Part shown: piece by piece, positions 25,801-38,728 of the stretch
Numbering within the stretch: position 1 is the stretch's first letter
Layout of the letters: each line of letters starts with the position of its first letter
Assembly: GCF_047675955.1 (NCBI RefSeq)
Contig: NC_132927.1
Coordinates: forward strand, 64,461,702 to 64,525,701
Source: Chlorocebus sabaeus
Lineage: Eukaryota; Chordata; Mammalia; Primates; Cercopithecidae
Direction of reading: 5' to 3'
DNA: 64,000 nucleotides
The notes under the pieces: generated by a model
Databases searched by the model: none
What the model saw: the letters and a program-made list of their open reading frames with translations, nothing else
Told to the model about the DNA's origin: nothing
Made by a program: the position numbers and the translations under genes

Positions 25801-25912
25801 TAGGGTGACCAACCTGTTCCAGTTTGCCCGGGGCTGTCCCAGTTTCAAAACAGAGTCCTGTGTCCTAGGAACTCCCTCAGTCCTGGGAAAACTGGGATGG
25901 TTGGCCACCCTA
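25801..25912. mobile_element. Short palindromic DNA-transposon remnant
   Basis: Opens 'tagggtgaccaacc' and closes 'ggttggccacccta', which are inverted copies with 13 of 14 matches. Further in, 'cctgttccagtttgcccggg' pairs with 'ctgggaaaactgggatgg', so most of the 112 bases fold into one hairpin. This is the structure of a small non-autonomous element with terminal inverted repeats. I think it is MER53-like but am not sure of the family. Confidence 0.7.
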
Positions 25913-26578
25913 TCTGGGCCATGCTATGGCCATGTGCTGTGGGGCTTTTCCTGGTTTAAGAAGCTACTCCAGGGCAGCTGGTAACCCACTTCCCCCAGTC
26001 AGGGTGCAGGAAGAGGGCCTGTTCTGCCAAAGCCCACAGAACAGGCCTCCTTAGAGTGGAGTTTTTCCTAAGAATCAGCACCAGATTTCTTGGCTTTTAA
26101 TGAACAGGGCAGACGGTACAAGTCCCATGCTTCCCTCTGCAAATGAGGAACTCAAATTTGTGCATTCAGGAAAGTCAATATTCACGTTGTTCCCTTCTCT
26201 TTTGTTACAGCTGATTTTCAGCAGGTCAGTTAGCTGTCTGGGGAATCAGTCTGGAAATTGCATTGCTTACTTTCCTGGCTTGCTTATGTAAGCTGGGAAA
26301 ATTAGCATATGGACCCAGGAAAATGATATGGGAAATCTCTCCATTCAGCAACTTTCTCCTGGGGCCTTTTATACAGAATGAAACAAACAGAGGCTGGCCC
26401 TTTCTTTATTTCTTTGGTTTTTCTTATCTCCCTTCCTCTCTTCAGCTCTTTTTTTCTCCTTCCTTGGCCTTCCTCCTTTCTTTTCCTCTCTTCCTAAGAG
26501 AGCTACATTATATATATATATAATTTTTGAGAACTACATGAATATAGATATATACATATATATAAACATATATATATA

Positions 26579-26861
26579 TTTTGAGACGGAGTCTCGCTCT
26601 GTCGCCCAGGCTGGAATGCAGTGGCGCATCTCCGCTCACTGCAAGCTCTGCCTCCCGGGTTCACGCCATTCTCCTGCCTCAGCCTCTGGCATAGCTGCAA
26701 CTTCAGGCGCCCGCCACCGCGCCCAGCTAATTGTTTGTATTTTTAGTAGAGACAGGGTTTCACCATGTTAGCCAGGATGGTCTCAATCTCCTGACCTCGT
26801 GATCCGCCCGCCTGGCCTCCCAAAGTGCTGGGATTACAGGCGTGGGCCACCGCGCCCGGCC
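26579..26861 (-). mobile_element. Alu, antisense, in the last intron
   Basis: The plus strand reads 'ttttgagacggagtctcgct' to 'accgcgcccggcc'. It retains many CpGs, which suggests a relatively young copy. A TA-rich stretch at 26506-26578 precedes it. Confidence 0.95.
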
Positions 26862-27549
26862 TCATTAAATGTTTATTTTTGAGAGTGCTGGTGATTCTGA
26901 TGGGGCTTTTGTGTGAAGGAATTATCACCACCAACACCACCACCAGAAAACACCCGGCCGAATATTTATTTTTTGATCACAAAATCTATCTTTCCTTCTT
27001 ATGTTCCCTTCATGTAAAGTTACATGCACAGCCCTGTCCACAGGGATGTATTTGTCTCTATGGATGCAACAACCAAGAGGGGATATAAGTGAAAAAGACC
27101 CGTTGGATTCACTTCCCCATGGGGGGCCACTGTTCGATGATTTCAGTTTCTTACTGAATCAGGAGATTCTTGGTGTTCAACTGCCCTTCCACACAGACCC
27201 TGAGGCCGGAAAGGCAGGCTGCACACCCCCTCAGCCGCAGTCTACCTCTCCTGACTATTTATTTTCATTTTCATTTTTAAAAAATCAGCTGTTGTTTACT
27301 AGTTTTTCCAGGATTTATGAACTGGTAAACGAATCACCATATTTTCTCACCTGCCAAAAAAAAGAATCCAGAAATAACTGTATTCTATTCTCCTTGGTTT
27401 TGAAGGAATGATTCAACATGAGGAAGCCTATGAGACCCCCGCTCCCAACTGAGCCAGAAACACTCCAGCCCACAGGACAGAGACAGGCAATTCTGGACAC
27501 AAGCTCATCTGTTCTCAGAAACGTTCACAGAGTTAGGAAGGGGTCCTAC

Positions 27550-27692
27550 CTCTTCTTTTGTCTTTTTGGACAGAACCCGTAGCCAATCTCCGATCATACT
27601 GAGGACAGCTGCAAAGTAGGCAAGGCCAACAAGGATCCAAAACCACACTAGGGGCTTATACCACTCGCGATAATTGATGCCAGCGTTTCCTC
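27550..27692 (-). CDS. KCNK10: KCNK10 (TREK-2) coding exon: TM4 and start of the tail
   Basis: This 143-base exon encodes the fourth membrane helix and the first cytoplasmic residues of TREK-2. The acceptor on the minus strand is TTTTCAG. The exon opens with GA, which completes the glycine codon split with the previous exon, then reads GNAGINYREWYKPL. TM4 follows (VWFWILVGLAYFAAVLSMIG), then DWLRVLSKKTKEE. It ends GAAGAG before a GTAGGA donor, in phase 0. TM4 is the helix that moves in mechanical and lipid gating of TREK channels. The serine in LSKKTK falls at residue 326 of the human protein, a reported kinase site. The glutamates at the exon end are in the region where TREK-1 has its internal proton sensor. 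Translation past the donor gives an unrelated sequence, which supports the boundary. Confidence 0.97.
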
Positions 27693-30548
27693 CTGAAAAC
27701 AACCAAATGTTACTTTAACCGTGATCTAGTATATGGTTTTTGCAGAGAACACATATTCCAGTCTATGTAGTGAAGACGTCATCCATTATTGTCTAGCACT
27801 CAGCTGTTAGGTCTGCTGTGTACAAGGTGGACTGGGGTTAGAGGGCAAGGGGGAGACCCGTCCCTTACCCACAGGAGCCTAACTTGAGGCTTATTTCCCT
27901 CAATTCTTGATCACTAACCTTAATACCAGAAATAAAACATGCCAGTGGCCAACCTGACCTACTTATGCTCAACCTGAGCGTTGAGGATGAATGACTCTGA
28001 ACTACAGCACAACACATCAGGCCTGGCTGTCATTGTTTTTTCTTAAACTTCTCTAAATGTATTTTAATAAAAATCAAATATCATATCGCCCCCTATGGTT
28101 TGGAATTCTTGGAACCATTTCCATCTTAAGCACTCATACATTTACTAAGAGACAAGTGGATGTGTGAAAGTAAAATTAGCTTTAACGGCATTACTGGGAC
28201 TTTGATGCAAGCAATAGTGATTTAATGCTAACTGAGGAATGGTGTTTACATAGTGCTACTCCAAAGGGTCAATTAGGCTGAGTAATTAGAGTCACCATGA
28301 GCTAGAACTAAAAGGGACCTTTGAGGCCAATCCTTTTATTTTATAAATAAGGATTACAGTAAAAAAATCCATCAAACCAAATTGGCCAGTTGCCTGATTG
28401 CATTGACTGGCTGTTCCATTGAAAGGACCAGTCATTTATTCTGAATAATTAGCCTATTTATTCTAACCTTCCTACAGGCACTGCTGGAGGCAGCCATGCA
28501 AAACAGGTTGCAAGCCCAACCCCCCCTCCTAAAGAAGAAGTGAGGAAGCTTCTGGAAATAACGGACATCAGCCTCGATCTCTCTCTGGGAAACGCTGTTG
28601 CCTAAGGAAGCAGGCAGTGGCTGTTTCTAAGACGACAGATACTAGCAATGGATTGGTAACTACAGTATTAGGTGATGAGTGATTAGAGACTTTCCCACTG
28701 GACCAGGGTTGTAACCACATCTAGCACCACTGACTCTTACAGCAAAGGCAGCTGGGCAAGAAATGTGACCTGTGGCTCCTCTCGACAAGCCCAAAGCCAA
28801 TCAGCAACACAGCCCAGCACTCCACGAGGTCCTGACAGCTACTGCCACTTCTTAACGTTAGAATTCCAACTTCTCTGTGCCAAGCCCCCTTCAGTTTGGT
28901 CCAGCTGCTTTTGGTTTTTCCTTTCAGACAACTCCCTCCTGCCTCTTTACAGCTTTAGGATACGATTTGAGTTCCTGCACCAGTAAGTGGTTTTTGAGGT
29001 TCATTTCATTTCTGTGGTTTCTGTGCTATGCCAGAGAAATCTGTAGCTTTCTCCTGTGGGCTATCTGGGAGTAAATATTTACCTTTGCAAGTCACTATCA
29101 CCCAGCAAAGATGGTCACTAGGGTGCGCTAGTGAACAAGGAACAAAGAAGCAGGCAGTCAACACCCTTCTAAGTATCCCTTTATGAGCTGCTTATCTGGA
29201 TTCGGAGTTCTGTGTGTGCTCCCAGACAGAGCTGCAAAATACTGTAAGGCTGTCCTAAAGTGAGTCCGCTGCAAAACAAATCAGCAATCAATCCTGAAGG
29301 ATCAATGTTCTGATTATATTTCTAGTAGAGTTCGTACTATGTCAAATCACAGCCACCATCAACTCTGGTTAATGTGTCTTTTTCCAATGATTGGGCAACC
29401 TTCCCTATCACTCTTAGACTGTTACCAAAAGATAGAGACAAACTTCCAGTCTTTTCAGGCATGCGTTCTCCAGATTGGTGTGTGTAAGCTCGGAAAACTG
29501 GAGCTTGGAAGGGGTCTGGGCTAATTGCCGTCCGCACTGTGGCTTTTGAGAGACCACAGTCTGCAGAAACCTCAGGACAAAGGAAATATGGCTCTGTAAT
29601 CACTGACAAGGGCAATAAAATTGTGCATGCCTAGGACTGTTTAGGTTGTGCCCTTACTAGGTAAGTAAAGATAAGGTAAAGTGCTAGTTTGTATGAAGTG
29701 CTCAGTCCATGGTAGATATTAATAATAATAAATAATAAAAGCATCATTTAAAAAATCTCACTCCCAGGCCTCTGCTGTTTGTGCCTCAGACTAACAGACC
29801 ACACTGAGCCATTGGTTAGAGATCTGTGTCTGTCACAAGTATCTTATAATAGATAGTCCTCGGGACAGCCCAGTGCCATCCCAGAGAGCTCTAAAGCACT
29901 ACACACCGCAGGTTATGCTTTGGGTACTTAAAGGCGTTTGTGAAATAGTTCAAAATTCCAGCTGCCACTACTTGTGTTTGCCTTAGATTGGAACCACGAC
30001 TGAGTTTTCCCATAGACCAGCTACGGATGATGCTAAGGGATTAACTGGAATACATCTATAACTGTTCCTCTTACTTTTCTCAGTTTCTCTGTGCGGTCTC
30101 TCTTTGGAGCTTCAGGCCACTAACTAGATATCCATGGTTGAGCACTGTGCATAAGGAAAAATGGGTAGAGTCCTAGACTCCAGGATTTCTGTAAATGATT
30201 TTTAGTCGAATTGTCAAAAGTCAAAAAAACTAAATTAAGTCACTTTGCAATTCTTAGTCCTTAAGCAATAAAAAGGAAGGGGAAAAAAACCCCTACTGTT
30301 TCTACAAAGTGGAATTCAATCTTTGTCTGCCCAGTTGGAAGAGCTACAAAACCACTCTGCCAGTTATTTGTATTGTAAAATTAACAGGGAGGCACCCACA
30401 CCCCTATTGATGAGCCTTCAGCAATCTCTTCCAGAATGTCCCGTTTGCCAGACTCCCAGAGATCAGAACCCACTCCTCCTGATGTGCACAGTATTTCCAT
30501 GGAGAAATCAAGACACTGCTGGGATCACACGCCAAACAAGAACGGTCT

Positions 30549-30856
30549 GGCCAGGTGCAGTGGCTCACACCTGTAATCCCAGCACTTTGGCAGGCTGATT
30601 GCATGAGCCCAAGAGATGGAGACCAGCCTGGGCAACATGACTAAATCCCATCTCTACAAAAAATACAAAAAATAAAAATGAAAAATAGCCAGGCGTGATG
30701 GCACACGCCTGTAGTCCCAGCTACTCAGGAGGCTGAGGTAGGAAGATTGCTTGAGCCCCAGAGGTACGAGGCTGCGGTGAGCCGTGATCACACCATTGCA
30801 CTCCAGCATGGGCAACAGAGAGAGATCCTGTCTCAAAAAAAACAAAACAAAACAAA
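30549..30856 (+). mobile_element. Alu, older type, in the P2-TM4 intron
   Basis: Starts 'ggccaggtgcagtggctcac' and has 'gatggagaccagcctgggca', which is closer to older Alu. It ends in an A-rich tail with C breaks. Flanking repeats 'aacggtct' and 'aacagtct' look like target-site duplications. Confidence 0.93.
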
Positions 30857-30920
30857 AACAGTCTGCTTAGGGCTCAGGTCAGGCTGTCACTTCACCAGGA
30901 ACTGGTAAAGGAAACACTCT

Positions 30921-30939
30921 CACACACACACACACACAC
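30921..30939. repeat. Short CA repeat
   Basis: Nine CA units, in the intron. Confidence 0.95.
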
Positions 30940-31780
30940 TCTACCCAGACATTTCAAACTTGTGATAGATGTTAGAGTTGTTCGATCAAAGGGTTCACTT
31001 CTTGTAGTAGAAACCGATCACTTGACTGAACACCTAGAACTATCCTATTAGAAAAAAAGAAGGATGGCCTCTTCCTTCTATCCGTACCTTTCTACTACTT
31101 TGGGAAACTGGTGCTCATAAGAAACGAAGTCTCATTTCATTTGCAAGTTCCCTGGCCCTAGATGAAATTGATGGTGATTTTTTTCACTTCCTTAAACATA
31201 GCTCATCCACATTTATTTTTACAAGGAAGGCTCTTGCTTGTATACACACTCCTGCAGAATTCATGAGCTTATATTCCCTCTGGGCAGGTGTATCTCAGCT
31301 CCCCGTAGATACACCTTAGCTTTGTATCTGGTCATGCCCAGGACAACATTTGCAGAGACAATGGCTCTCACCTGGGAGTCAGGAAGCTGAACCCCAGGTC
31401 ACTGCAGACCAAATTCTATGCTAATCTCATCTGAGTTTCCTATGTGCCACCTCCTAGCACAGCCTTTATCATTAGATTAGAAAATTCAGAAGTCCAAGAT
31501 TCAATGAGAAATTCACTTTAGTCTTGCATAATTCATGTGACGATAAGGGAAATAGCATCCTGAGAAGGAAAGGGTTGGCTTTCTTTTCATGGCAGAAAAA
31601 ACCTATGGTGTTTATATTATATAGGACTAGGGATTTGAAATGAGCCTCTTCATAGAGTAGTGACACTGAGTCATCTTCATTTGCTTCTCCTGCAACATCT
31701 TTTATCGATTGTGAAAAGCACAGCCAACAGATTATTTTCCCCACCAGAGCCCCAGTGCCTGGGATGCCAAGGGTGCTTAC

Positions 31781-31967
31781 CTGCCACAAAATCACCAAAG
31801 CCCACCGTGGTCAGAGTGACCACCACAAAGTAAATGGACTCCAAGGCCGTCCAGCCCTCGATATACTTAAAGATGACAGCAGGGATCGTCACAAACACAA
31901 TGCAGCCGGCCAAGATGAACAGGATGGTTGAGATGACCCGGATCTTGGTCTGACTCACTTGCTTTTT
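31781..31967 (-). CDS. KCNK10: KCNK10 (TREK-2) coding exon: TM3 and second pore loop
   Basis: This exon encodes the middle of a two-pore-domain potassium leak channel of the plasma membrane. It has 187 bases, which is 62 codons plus one base. On the minus strand it opens after a CTTCCTAG acceptor and reads [13 protein letters not shown], then a hydrophobic TM3 (about residues 10-35: [20 protein letters not shown]). The P2 loop follows ([17 protein letters not shown]) with the potassium selectivity filter VGFGD, the phenylalanine form typical of second pores in this family. It ends GTGGCAG before a GTAAGC donor, leaving one base of a split glycine codon. By the 538-residue human numbering this is about residues 223-285. 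KCNK2 (TREK-1) is the nearest alternative, but the long tail in the last exon fits KCNK10. The splice choice is supported by exact in-frame joining to the next exon 4.1 kb away. Confidence 0.97.
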
Positions 31968-34724
31968 CTAGGAAGAGCAAAGGAGAAAGATAGACAAGTC
32001 AGCGGCATCACCCTGGATTCAGGATACAGATGCACAGAAAAAGGTATTGTGTCAGTGACTTTTAACTTTTCTCTGGTCATTGGCTGCTTGGAGGAAGTTT
32101 TATGAACTCCCTCCTAGAAAAGTGCACAAACAGAAGTTTTCAAGTGGTCTAGGAGGTTCTCAGGCTCCCTGAAGCCTGTTCCTGGACACCAGGTCAAACA
32201 AACAAACAAAAAATCCTGCTTAGCCGAAGCTTTGAATGTTTCTTGCATGGTTCCATGACTGCAGCCCAAATACTGATTCTAACTTCTCACTGGTACAAAT
32301 ATAATCATTTCCCAAAAAGGGCTTGCTGCCATTTGTCATGTAGTATTACTGATCCTCCATTCGTGAGAATGAGTTTGGAACTTTTTCCACAATGGTGGTG
32401 ATGGATTTGCACCGGTTTCCTTGTGTCAAACAGAATATGCTGGAAAAAAAATTATCCAAGTCAGGCCAAAATGTTTGGATGAAACGGAAAACACAGTCAT
32501 CCCCATCTTCACTTGTGACTGACTCTAGCCAAGTATTTGCGTGTTTCTTCACCCCCACCTTTTCCCTGCTGAAGCTGTACATTTATAACACACTTTGGTT
32601 TTAAAACACACCTGTTTGAGCTGGTGCTGTGATCATCATGTGTGCTGACTGTATCACTCACAAGAGACAGGACAGAAGTTAGCATAACAGGTCCCCATCT
32701 AAATGGGTAGTAGGATAACAATTAGATTGACTTAATGATCTGTGGTGAAATCTCCTTTGGGGCTTTGAAATTTTTATACATCTCTGCAAACAAATCTCAT
32801 CTCATGCCAGCTCTTGAAGGAGTCAGTTATTGGGTCATTTAAAAAAAAAAAAAAAAAAGCATCTAGAATGGGAATTAGACTGATACTGGGGCAAAGGAAT
32901 CATACCAGTGGAGTCCAGGAGTGGGACTGGTAGCATCGACGATATTCTCTTTGGATGTGCTGAAGGCAACACTTGAATTGACTCTAAGCTGAAAAATCCT
33001 CGCAACTCTCAGAATTGATGCTGGAGACTGTCACCAGGAGGCCCTGGTATCATATACTAGCATACATATATGAACTATGTGTTTAGCACCAGAATGTATG
33101 ACCTTTCTACATTGCCTAGATGAATTTTCTGCAAACGTACACCACATTTAGGGCAATCAGTATAGGAAATCCGTACCATGAGACTTGCATCCTCTTCACT
33201 GCACCAAGCACAGAGAGACTTTTGCTTTATATACTTCATTTTACACATGCAAAACAGAAGCCAAGAGGGGTTAAGGGACTTGCATCAAATGATGCTACTA
33301 ATTAGCTGAGATTAGAATTCCGATGTAATTAATTCTCAGTCCAGTGCTTAACAATGGAAACAGCTTTTCAAGTAATTCAACAATTCACCAGCCCAAAGAA
33401 AGTTGTCAAACAAAGTCGTCTGCATCTAACAAAAGAAATCAGACTAACTCCTGCTGAAAAGGGGCAGTCCTCTGTCCCTTCTGTGAAGGAAGACTGAGAA
33501 TAAAAAATGGTCACTGGGTGATCCGTCCAGGAAAAGCTAAAGAAATGCCACCCTCCCTTGTAAAAAGGAGGTACTTTTCTAACTCCTAAGAAGGTATCTG
33601 GTATATAAAATGGGAACAGGGAAAAATAATTTGGTCTATGCTCGGATATAGAAACCCTCCTAATCTCAGAGAAGCCATCTGAAAAAAAAAAACAATTTAT
33701 TGATATTGTTGAAACTGTATATGAAAATATTGACTTTTTCACACATGAAAGTGTCATAACAAGATACATTACATGAAAACTGCAGGGAAAGTTTTGTCCA
33801 TTTCATAAATTTCCACGTTGGATATTATAGGAGGGTTTTGTGAAGGCAGGTAAGCCCCTCTGAGAATCCAGGAACGTACTTTAACTAACCTAGTTTTGTT
33901 TGCAGAAATGTATGAAAAGTTCAAACGCCAAAAGGAGATTTCGCCATAGGTCATTAAGTCAATCTAATTGCTAGCAATGGGAGTACTATTCCTCCTCAAA
34001 TATTCCTCCTCAAACATATAATGAAATTAAAATGAATTAAATGTTTGTGAGATGGTTGTTAAGTCATAAATTAAGATGTGAATGTAATTTCAATCTAAAT
34101 GAGGTTGAGGTTGGCAAAAGAGGACTGCAAGTACGTAGGAAGCTGGAGACGTTCCTGGACTTCAGGAGATGGGCAGGAGGGAAGATGGGGAAGGACAGGG
34201 GTGGATTTGTTTGATGGCAGACAAGGAGGTGTATAACAAAGGCTAGATCGTGGCATCTTAATTGCATCATCTACTGGAGACTTTATCAGCAAGATAAACA
34301 CTTTACCACTACTCATTGCCCAAGCCAACAAGTGTGTTCCTGGGCTGCTTCTCCCAGACATCCAAGGGTGATGCTCAGAGAATGTTTGGAGCATTTAATT
34401 ATCAGGGTATTTTAGGGACTTAAGAAATGAGTGTCTTGCATGTGTATGTGTGTGTAGGTGGATGAAAATATGTGTATACCCATACTTCGCTATAAAAAGA
34501 AGTGCTGTGGGTGTAAGGTTTTAGCAATATCTGTTATTCTGGATACCCATGTTTTTGCTGCCCTCTAGGTATTTTTAAAAAAAAAAAAAAGTTGCCTTAA
34601 TTGAACATTTTAAACTGCAGCTTTCACAACGGAATCACAAACCATCTCATGTACCGTGTGGTGATCTTCAGTTTTCTTATCTCCATTAGTCCTGTAACTG
34701 TTCACTACTGCTGAAAAACCATAA

Positions 34725-34932
34725 TAGTGTTTAAGAACACAGAGTCTAGGCAAAGACTGCCTGAGACACATCCCATTCCCATTGCTAAATAGCTGAGTGA
34801 CCTCTCTGTGCATTAGGTTTTTTTTCTCTATAAAATGGAGATATGAAACCCCACCTTATCACATTGTTTGGAAGATTAAACAAGTGTGTAAACACTTAGC
34901 ACAGTGCCTGGTTAATATTCAATGCTTGTTAA
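34725..34932 (+). repeat. MIR SINE relic
   Basis: Contains 'aagaacacagagtctaggca', 'gctgagtgacctctctgtgc', 'tctctataaaatggagatat' and 'agcacagtgcctggttaata', in MIR order. Confidence 0.8.
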
Positions 34933-36835
34933 CAGGCAATTTTAATGTAAATGCTCAAATTTTTCCTTAGATGTAGACAGTCCCAGGTTCAATGCCTCTC
35001 TTTGCCATTGAGGAATGTTCCCTCATATGTGGCTTAAGATAATCTTTGTTTAGCTTCAGGAGTTTGCTGCTGGTTGTCTTTTCCTGGATATATTGTATAC
35101 CTCATTGTCAATGACAACAAATGTCCTCATTCTCCTTTGGTTCTTCTTGCCAACTCTGGTTTGAGCTCTCAGACAGTCTCAGCTCACACTCTTGGAAGCT
35201 TTTTTATTTGTCTTCCAATTAATTCCACCCTACTTCCAAAACCCCAGGCTCAGCCACCTCCCCATCCCATTTTTCATCATCCTTCAGAAACTGCCAAGAA
35301 TTGCAGATGATGTTTGCAATGTCAGGAATCAGCTGCAGAGGGATTCTGAGAGGCACAAACCTCGCTCTCCCTGCCTCCCTGCCACTCCCCCTGCCACTTA
35401 CAGTATGGAGCTGTGTTTCCACGGTAGGGTTGCTAGGCAAAATTGCATTGCTTACTTACCAGTAAGCAGAGTTGCTAGCAGAAAGCTCTGTGAGAGCCCA
35501 GATCTAACTAAGCTAATGTGTCCTTAGGCTAACAAAACTGTTATCAGGGAAGAGATGGTCTGATATGACATTTGGATAGAACTGATAGGATGGTTGTGTA
35601 CTTCTGTCTAAATCATGTTTTCACACTTTGTTGATTGGTTCGACTAGAGCGCGTGTTCTTCCCTTCTCTTTACACAAACAGTATTTTGCAAAACTATCTC
35701 CCGTATCCGATTGATACAAACTATAGGAATTTCTGAAGTACTCAAAACCCATCTCCTGTAGAGTTGTTCATTTAGTTGTTAAAATTATATGTGCAATTGT
35801 TCCAAAGACCAAGCAAGCTTCGTAAACAGGAGGAGAGGGAGCCAGTTCTAAGAGCTCTCTCTTTTGAGAGAGGGATGTATGGACTGACAATTCGGGAAGT
35901 GTTTACTTGTTTCAGGCCTCAGAGGGCTAAGCCACATGTCCAATTCTCATTAAGCATAATTCTCCGCCTGTTTTTGTTTACTTCCACAATGTTATTTTGG
36001 AGAGCATGTATACTTCCATTCATTTGTGGGCTATTTTTTTCATTTAATTTTTACCCACTCTTTAATCCCCATTGTTTGCATCTTTATGTAATTTCTTAGA
36101 ATTCTGAGATTAACAATTCAGATTGTTTTGTCTGGCTGGGAAATTACTTATTCGTTGTGATTTCTAGCCAGGATGTCAGGGATTTTACTCAAGAATAAAG
36201 ACACTGCAGTAAAAATCCTAAGGCAGAAGCTAAACATGCAAGCTCGATTTATGGCTTGGTTTGTTGAAATGCAAACACATCACCATAGTAATACAACTGA
36301 ACTGAGGATAATTTCTCAAAATGGAAAGATAATGGGAACTGCCTAGTAAGAGGACTGACTTCATTTTCTTATAACATGTTTTCTTCCAAGATTTATTTTA
36401 GAAGGTTCACTTACAACTAATAATTTCAACATCACAATGAATGGCCTTGTGGCACTAGCAATTCTATAAACTGAGTAGAGCTTTTAAACATCTTTGCCTA
36501 AAATCTCCATGGTAGAGATGCCGTAAGCACCCATTAGTGAGAATAGTGAAGTGAAACCTTCATGAAGCCTACTGAAAAAGTCCCACTCAAAAGCTGAATA
36601 CACAAATGGATCATATCTACACACACAAAGAAAGTTTATCTCCAGCTTCTGACTCTGAGTCATGTTGCATGGCACCTATGACAGACTGGCCAGTTCAGTA
36701 CTCTGCTGGTTTCACTATGCAAAGTTTTTGAAAAAGATGTTGGTATATACGGGTAAATTGTTTTTATCACTAGACTACCAATATAGGTGCATCTGGGATG
36801 GAAAAAAAAGAACATTCACAAATAATAAAAACTCA

Positions 36836-37118
36836 GGCCAGGCGTGGTGGCTCACGCCTGTAATTCCAGCTCTTCAGGAGGCTAAGTTCAGGAGTTCAAG
36901 ACCTGCCTGGCCAACATGGGGAAACCCCATCTCTACTAAAAAATACAAAAATTAGCTGGGCATGTTGGCAGATGCCTGTAATCCCAGCTACTCAAGAGGC
37001 TGAGGCAAGGAGAATCGCTTGAACCCGGGAGGCACAGGTTGCAGTGAGCCAAGATTGCGCCATTGCACTCCAGCCTGGGCAACAGAGAGAGACTCCATCT
37101 TAAAAAAAAAAAAAAAAA
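36836..37118 (+). mobile_element. Alu with internal deletion
   Basis: Starts 'ggccaggcgtggtggctcac'. The left arm jumps from 'aattccagctcttcaggagg' to 'ctaagttcaggagttcaaga', so about 20-25 bases of the usual box are missing. The right arm and poly(A) are intact. Confidence 0.95.
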
Positions 37119-37312
37119 TCAACTGTTCCACTGCAAGAAGACTTTAATTAAAATTTTCAAAAGTTTTCTATTCTGAAAAACTGGTGACTGTTAACATTTG
37201 AAGATAATATGCTATTGGAACACAAGATTTGGCATTTAATTCATTCTGCACATAATTATTTAAAACCTTTATATGTCAGGGACCATTCTAGTTGCAAGGG
37301 ACATGGCAGTTC

Positions 37313-37408
37313 AAGGGAAGGAGGGAGGGAAGGAAGGAAGAAACAGAAGGAGGGAAGGAGGGAAGAGAAAGAGAAAGAGAGAAGAAAGAAAAAAAGAAAA
37401 GAAAAAGT
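37313..37408. repeat. Purine-rich GGAA/GAAA tract
   Basis: Almost all A and G over 96 bases, built from GGGA, GGAA and GAAA units with a single C. The open frames here are products of the repeat. Confidence 0.9.
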
Positions 37409-38393
37409 TCCTTCCTCTTGCACACAAAGTCCAGCGGGAAGATCTGAGCCTTTGGCTGAAAAAGTCTGTGTGGCACTGTCCATGGTGCCCCACCCTGGTA
37501 GATACTGAAGGCAAAGCTTAGTACCTAATGACACCTTGGTGACCAAATATATCACCTGGGAGAGAAGAAAGGAAAGAATAACATTCTTGTAGCTATGGCA
37601 TGTGGAATATAAAAGCATGCCAACTGTAATGGACGATCTTTAAATCTCTGTTAGTCAGACATTCAGAAGATATGTCTCAGAGGCAGGCATAATTCATAAG
37701 CGATCACACCATATGCAGAAAACATGCAGACAAATCCTTAACTGAAGAAGGGTCCATCTCTTTGGTTGAAGTGTGAAAGAAAGCCCGTGGAAAGGTAAGG
37801 AGAATGGGACACCTGCTGATGAGCCACACCAACTGAGTAACTCCTGACAATCCCAAAAGATGTCCCTCCCAGCTGCTCACCTATCCAGATTCTGATTTTA
37901 TCCCACTCAGATTTCAGCAGCATCATGAACAATGCCTCCATCTCAAACAGCCTCTCCACCATCACAAGCAGAAGCATACAATAATACTACAGTAACAAGG
38001 CTACAGACAGCTAAAAGGTAGACTCACTCTTCTTCCATTGGCTAACAAGGTGTAAGGTCACAGTTCCCTGGCTATGCAGTGCACAGGAGTGAAGGCATAA
38101 GACCCCTCTAATAGGATAAATGCTCATTTTCCACCCCAGTGCTTCTTTCCTTGTATAGGGAGCTCCACCTGCTGTAATACAGATGGCCACTCAACTCTTA
38201 TTCTGACCCGGGATTCCTGTTAACCCAGCCCCTTCCTCTCCCCTTCCTTCTGGGAGGTACTCCTTGTGGTGATCTGTCTAATTCTGAGGTTGTATTAGGA
38301 AACTCTTCTTTCCACAGATATAAACCACATTCTTCAGTATAAAGGGAATATAGTAATGTTAGGCTTTATCATCTCCTTTGTCTTATTTAATTT

Positions 38394-38400
38394 ATTAATT

Positions 38401-38443
<43 letters not shown>

Positions 38444-38444
38444 C
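38394..38444. repeat. TTTA tetranucleotide repeat in an Alu tail
   Basis: About twelve TTTA units that abut the poly(A) side of the antisense Alu. It is an Alu tail turned microsatellite. Confidence 0.95.
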
Positions 38445-38728
38445 TTGAGGCAGAGTCTCACTTTGTCACCCAGGCTGGAGTGCAGTGGTGCAAACTCGGC
38501 TCACTGCAACCTCTGCCTCCTGGGTTCAAGCGATTCTCCTGCCTCAGCCTCCCAAGTAGCTGGGATTACAGAAGCACACCACCACACTCAGCCAATTTTT
38601 GCATTTTTAGTAGAGATGGGGTTTCACCATGTTGGCCAGGCTGGTCTTGAACTCCTGACCTCAAGTGGTCCAGCCTCCTCGGCCTCCCAAAGTGCTGGGA
38701 TTACAGGAGTGAGCTACCGTGCCTGGCC
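38445..38728 (-). mobile_element. Alu, antisense
   Basis: The plus strand reads 'ttgaggcagagtctcacttt' through 'cccaaagtgctgggattaca' to 'ccgtgcctggcc'. The open frame across it is an Alu read-through. Confidence 0.95.

Larger units (their letters stand above)
25316..27549 (-). other. KCNK10: KCNK10 last intron
   Basis: Intron of 2234 bases between the TM4 exon and the tail exon, with GT (GTAGGA) and AG (GGCCAG) ends on the minus strand. It contains one antisense Alu with a TA-rich flank, a 112-bp palindromic element and a short MIR-like stretch near 25620-25740. The rest is unassigned. Confidence 0.93.
27693..31780 (-). other. KCNK10: KCNK10 intron between the P2 and TM4 exons
   Basis: Intron of 4088 bases with a GTAAGC donor and TTTTCAG acceptor on the minus strand. 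It holds one old sense-strand Alu at 30.55-30.86 kb, a short CA repeat at 30921-30939 and an AAT-rich patch near 29718-29742. The rest, including 27.7-30.5 kb, is unique-looking sequence in which I recognise nothing. Confidence 0.93.

Noticed and set aside
27001..27411. 136-residue plus-strand open frame in the last intron
   Set aside because: No known domain and composition like its flanks. Chance is sufficient.
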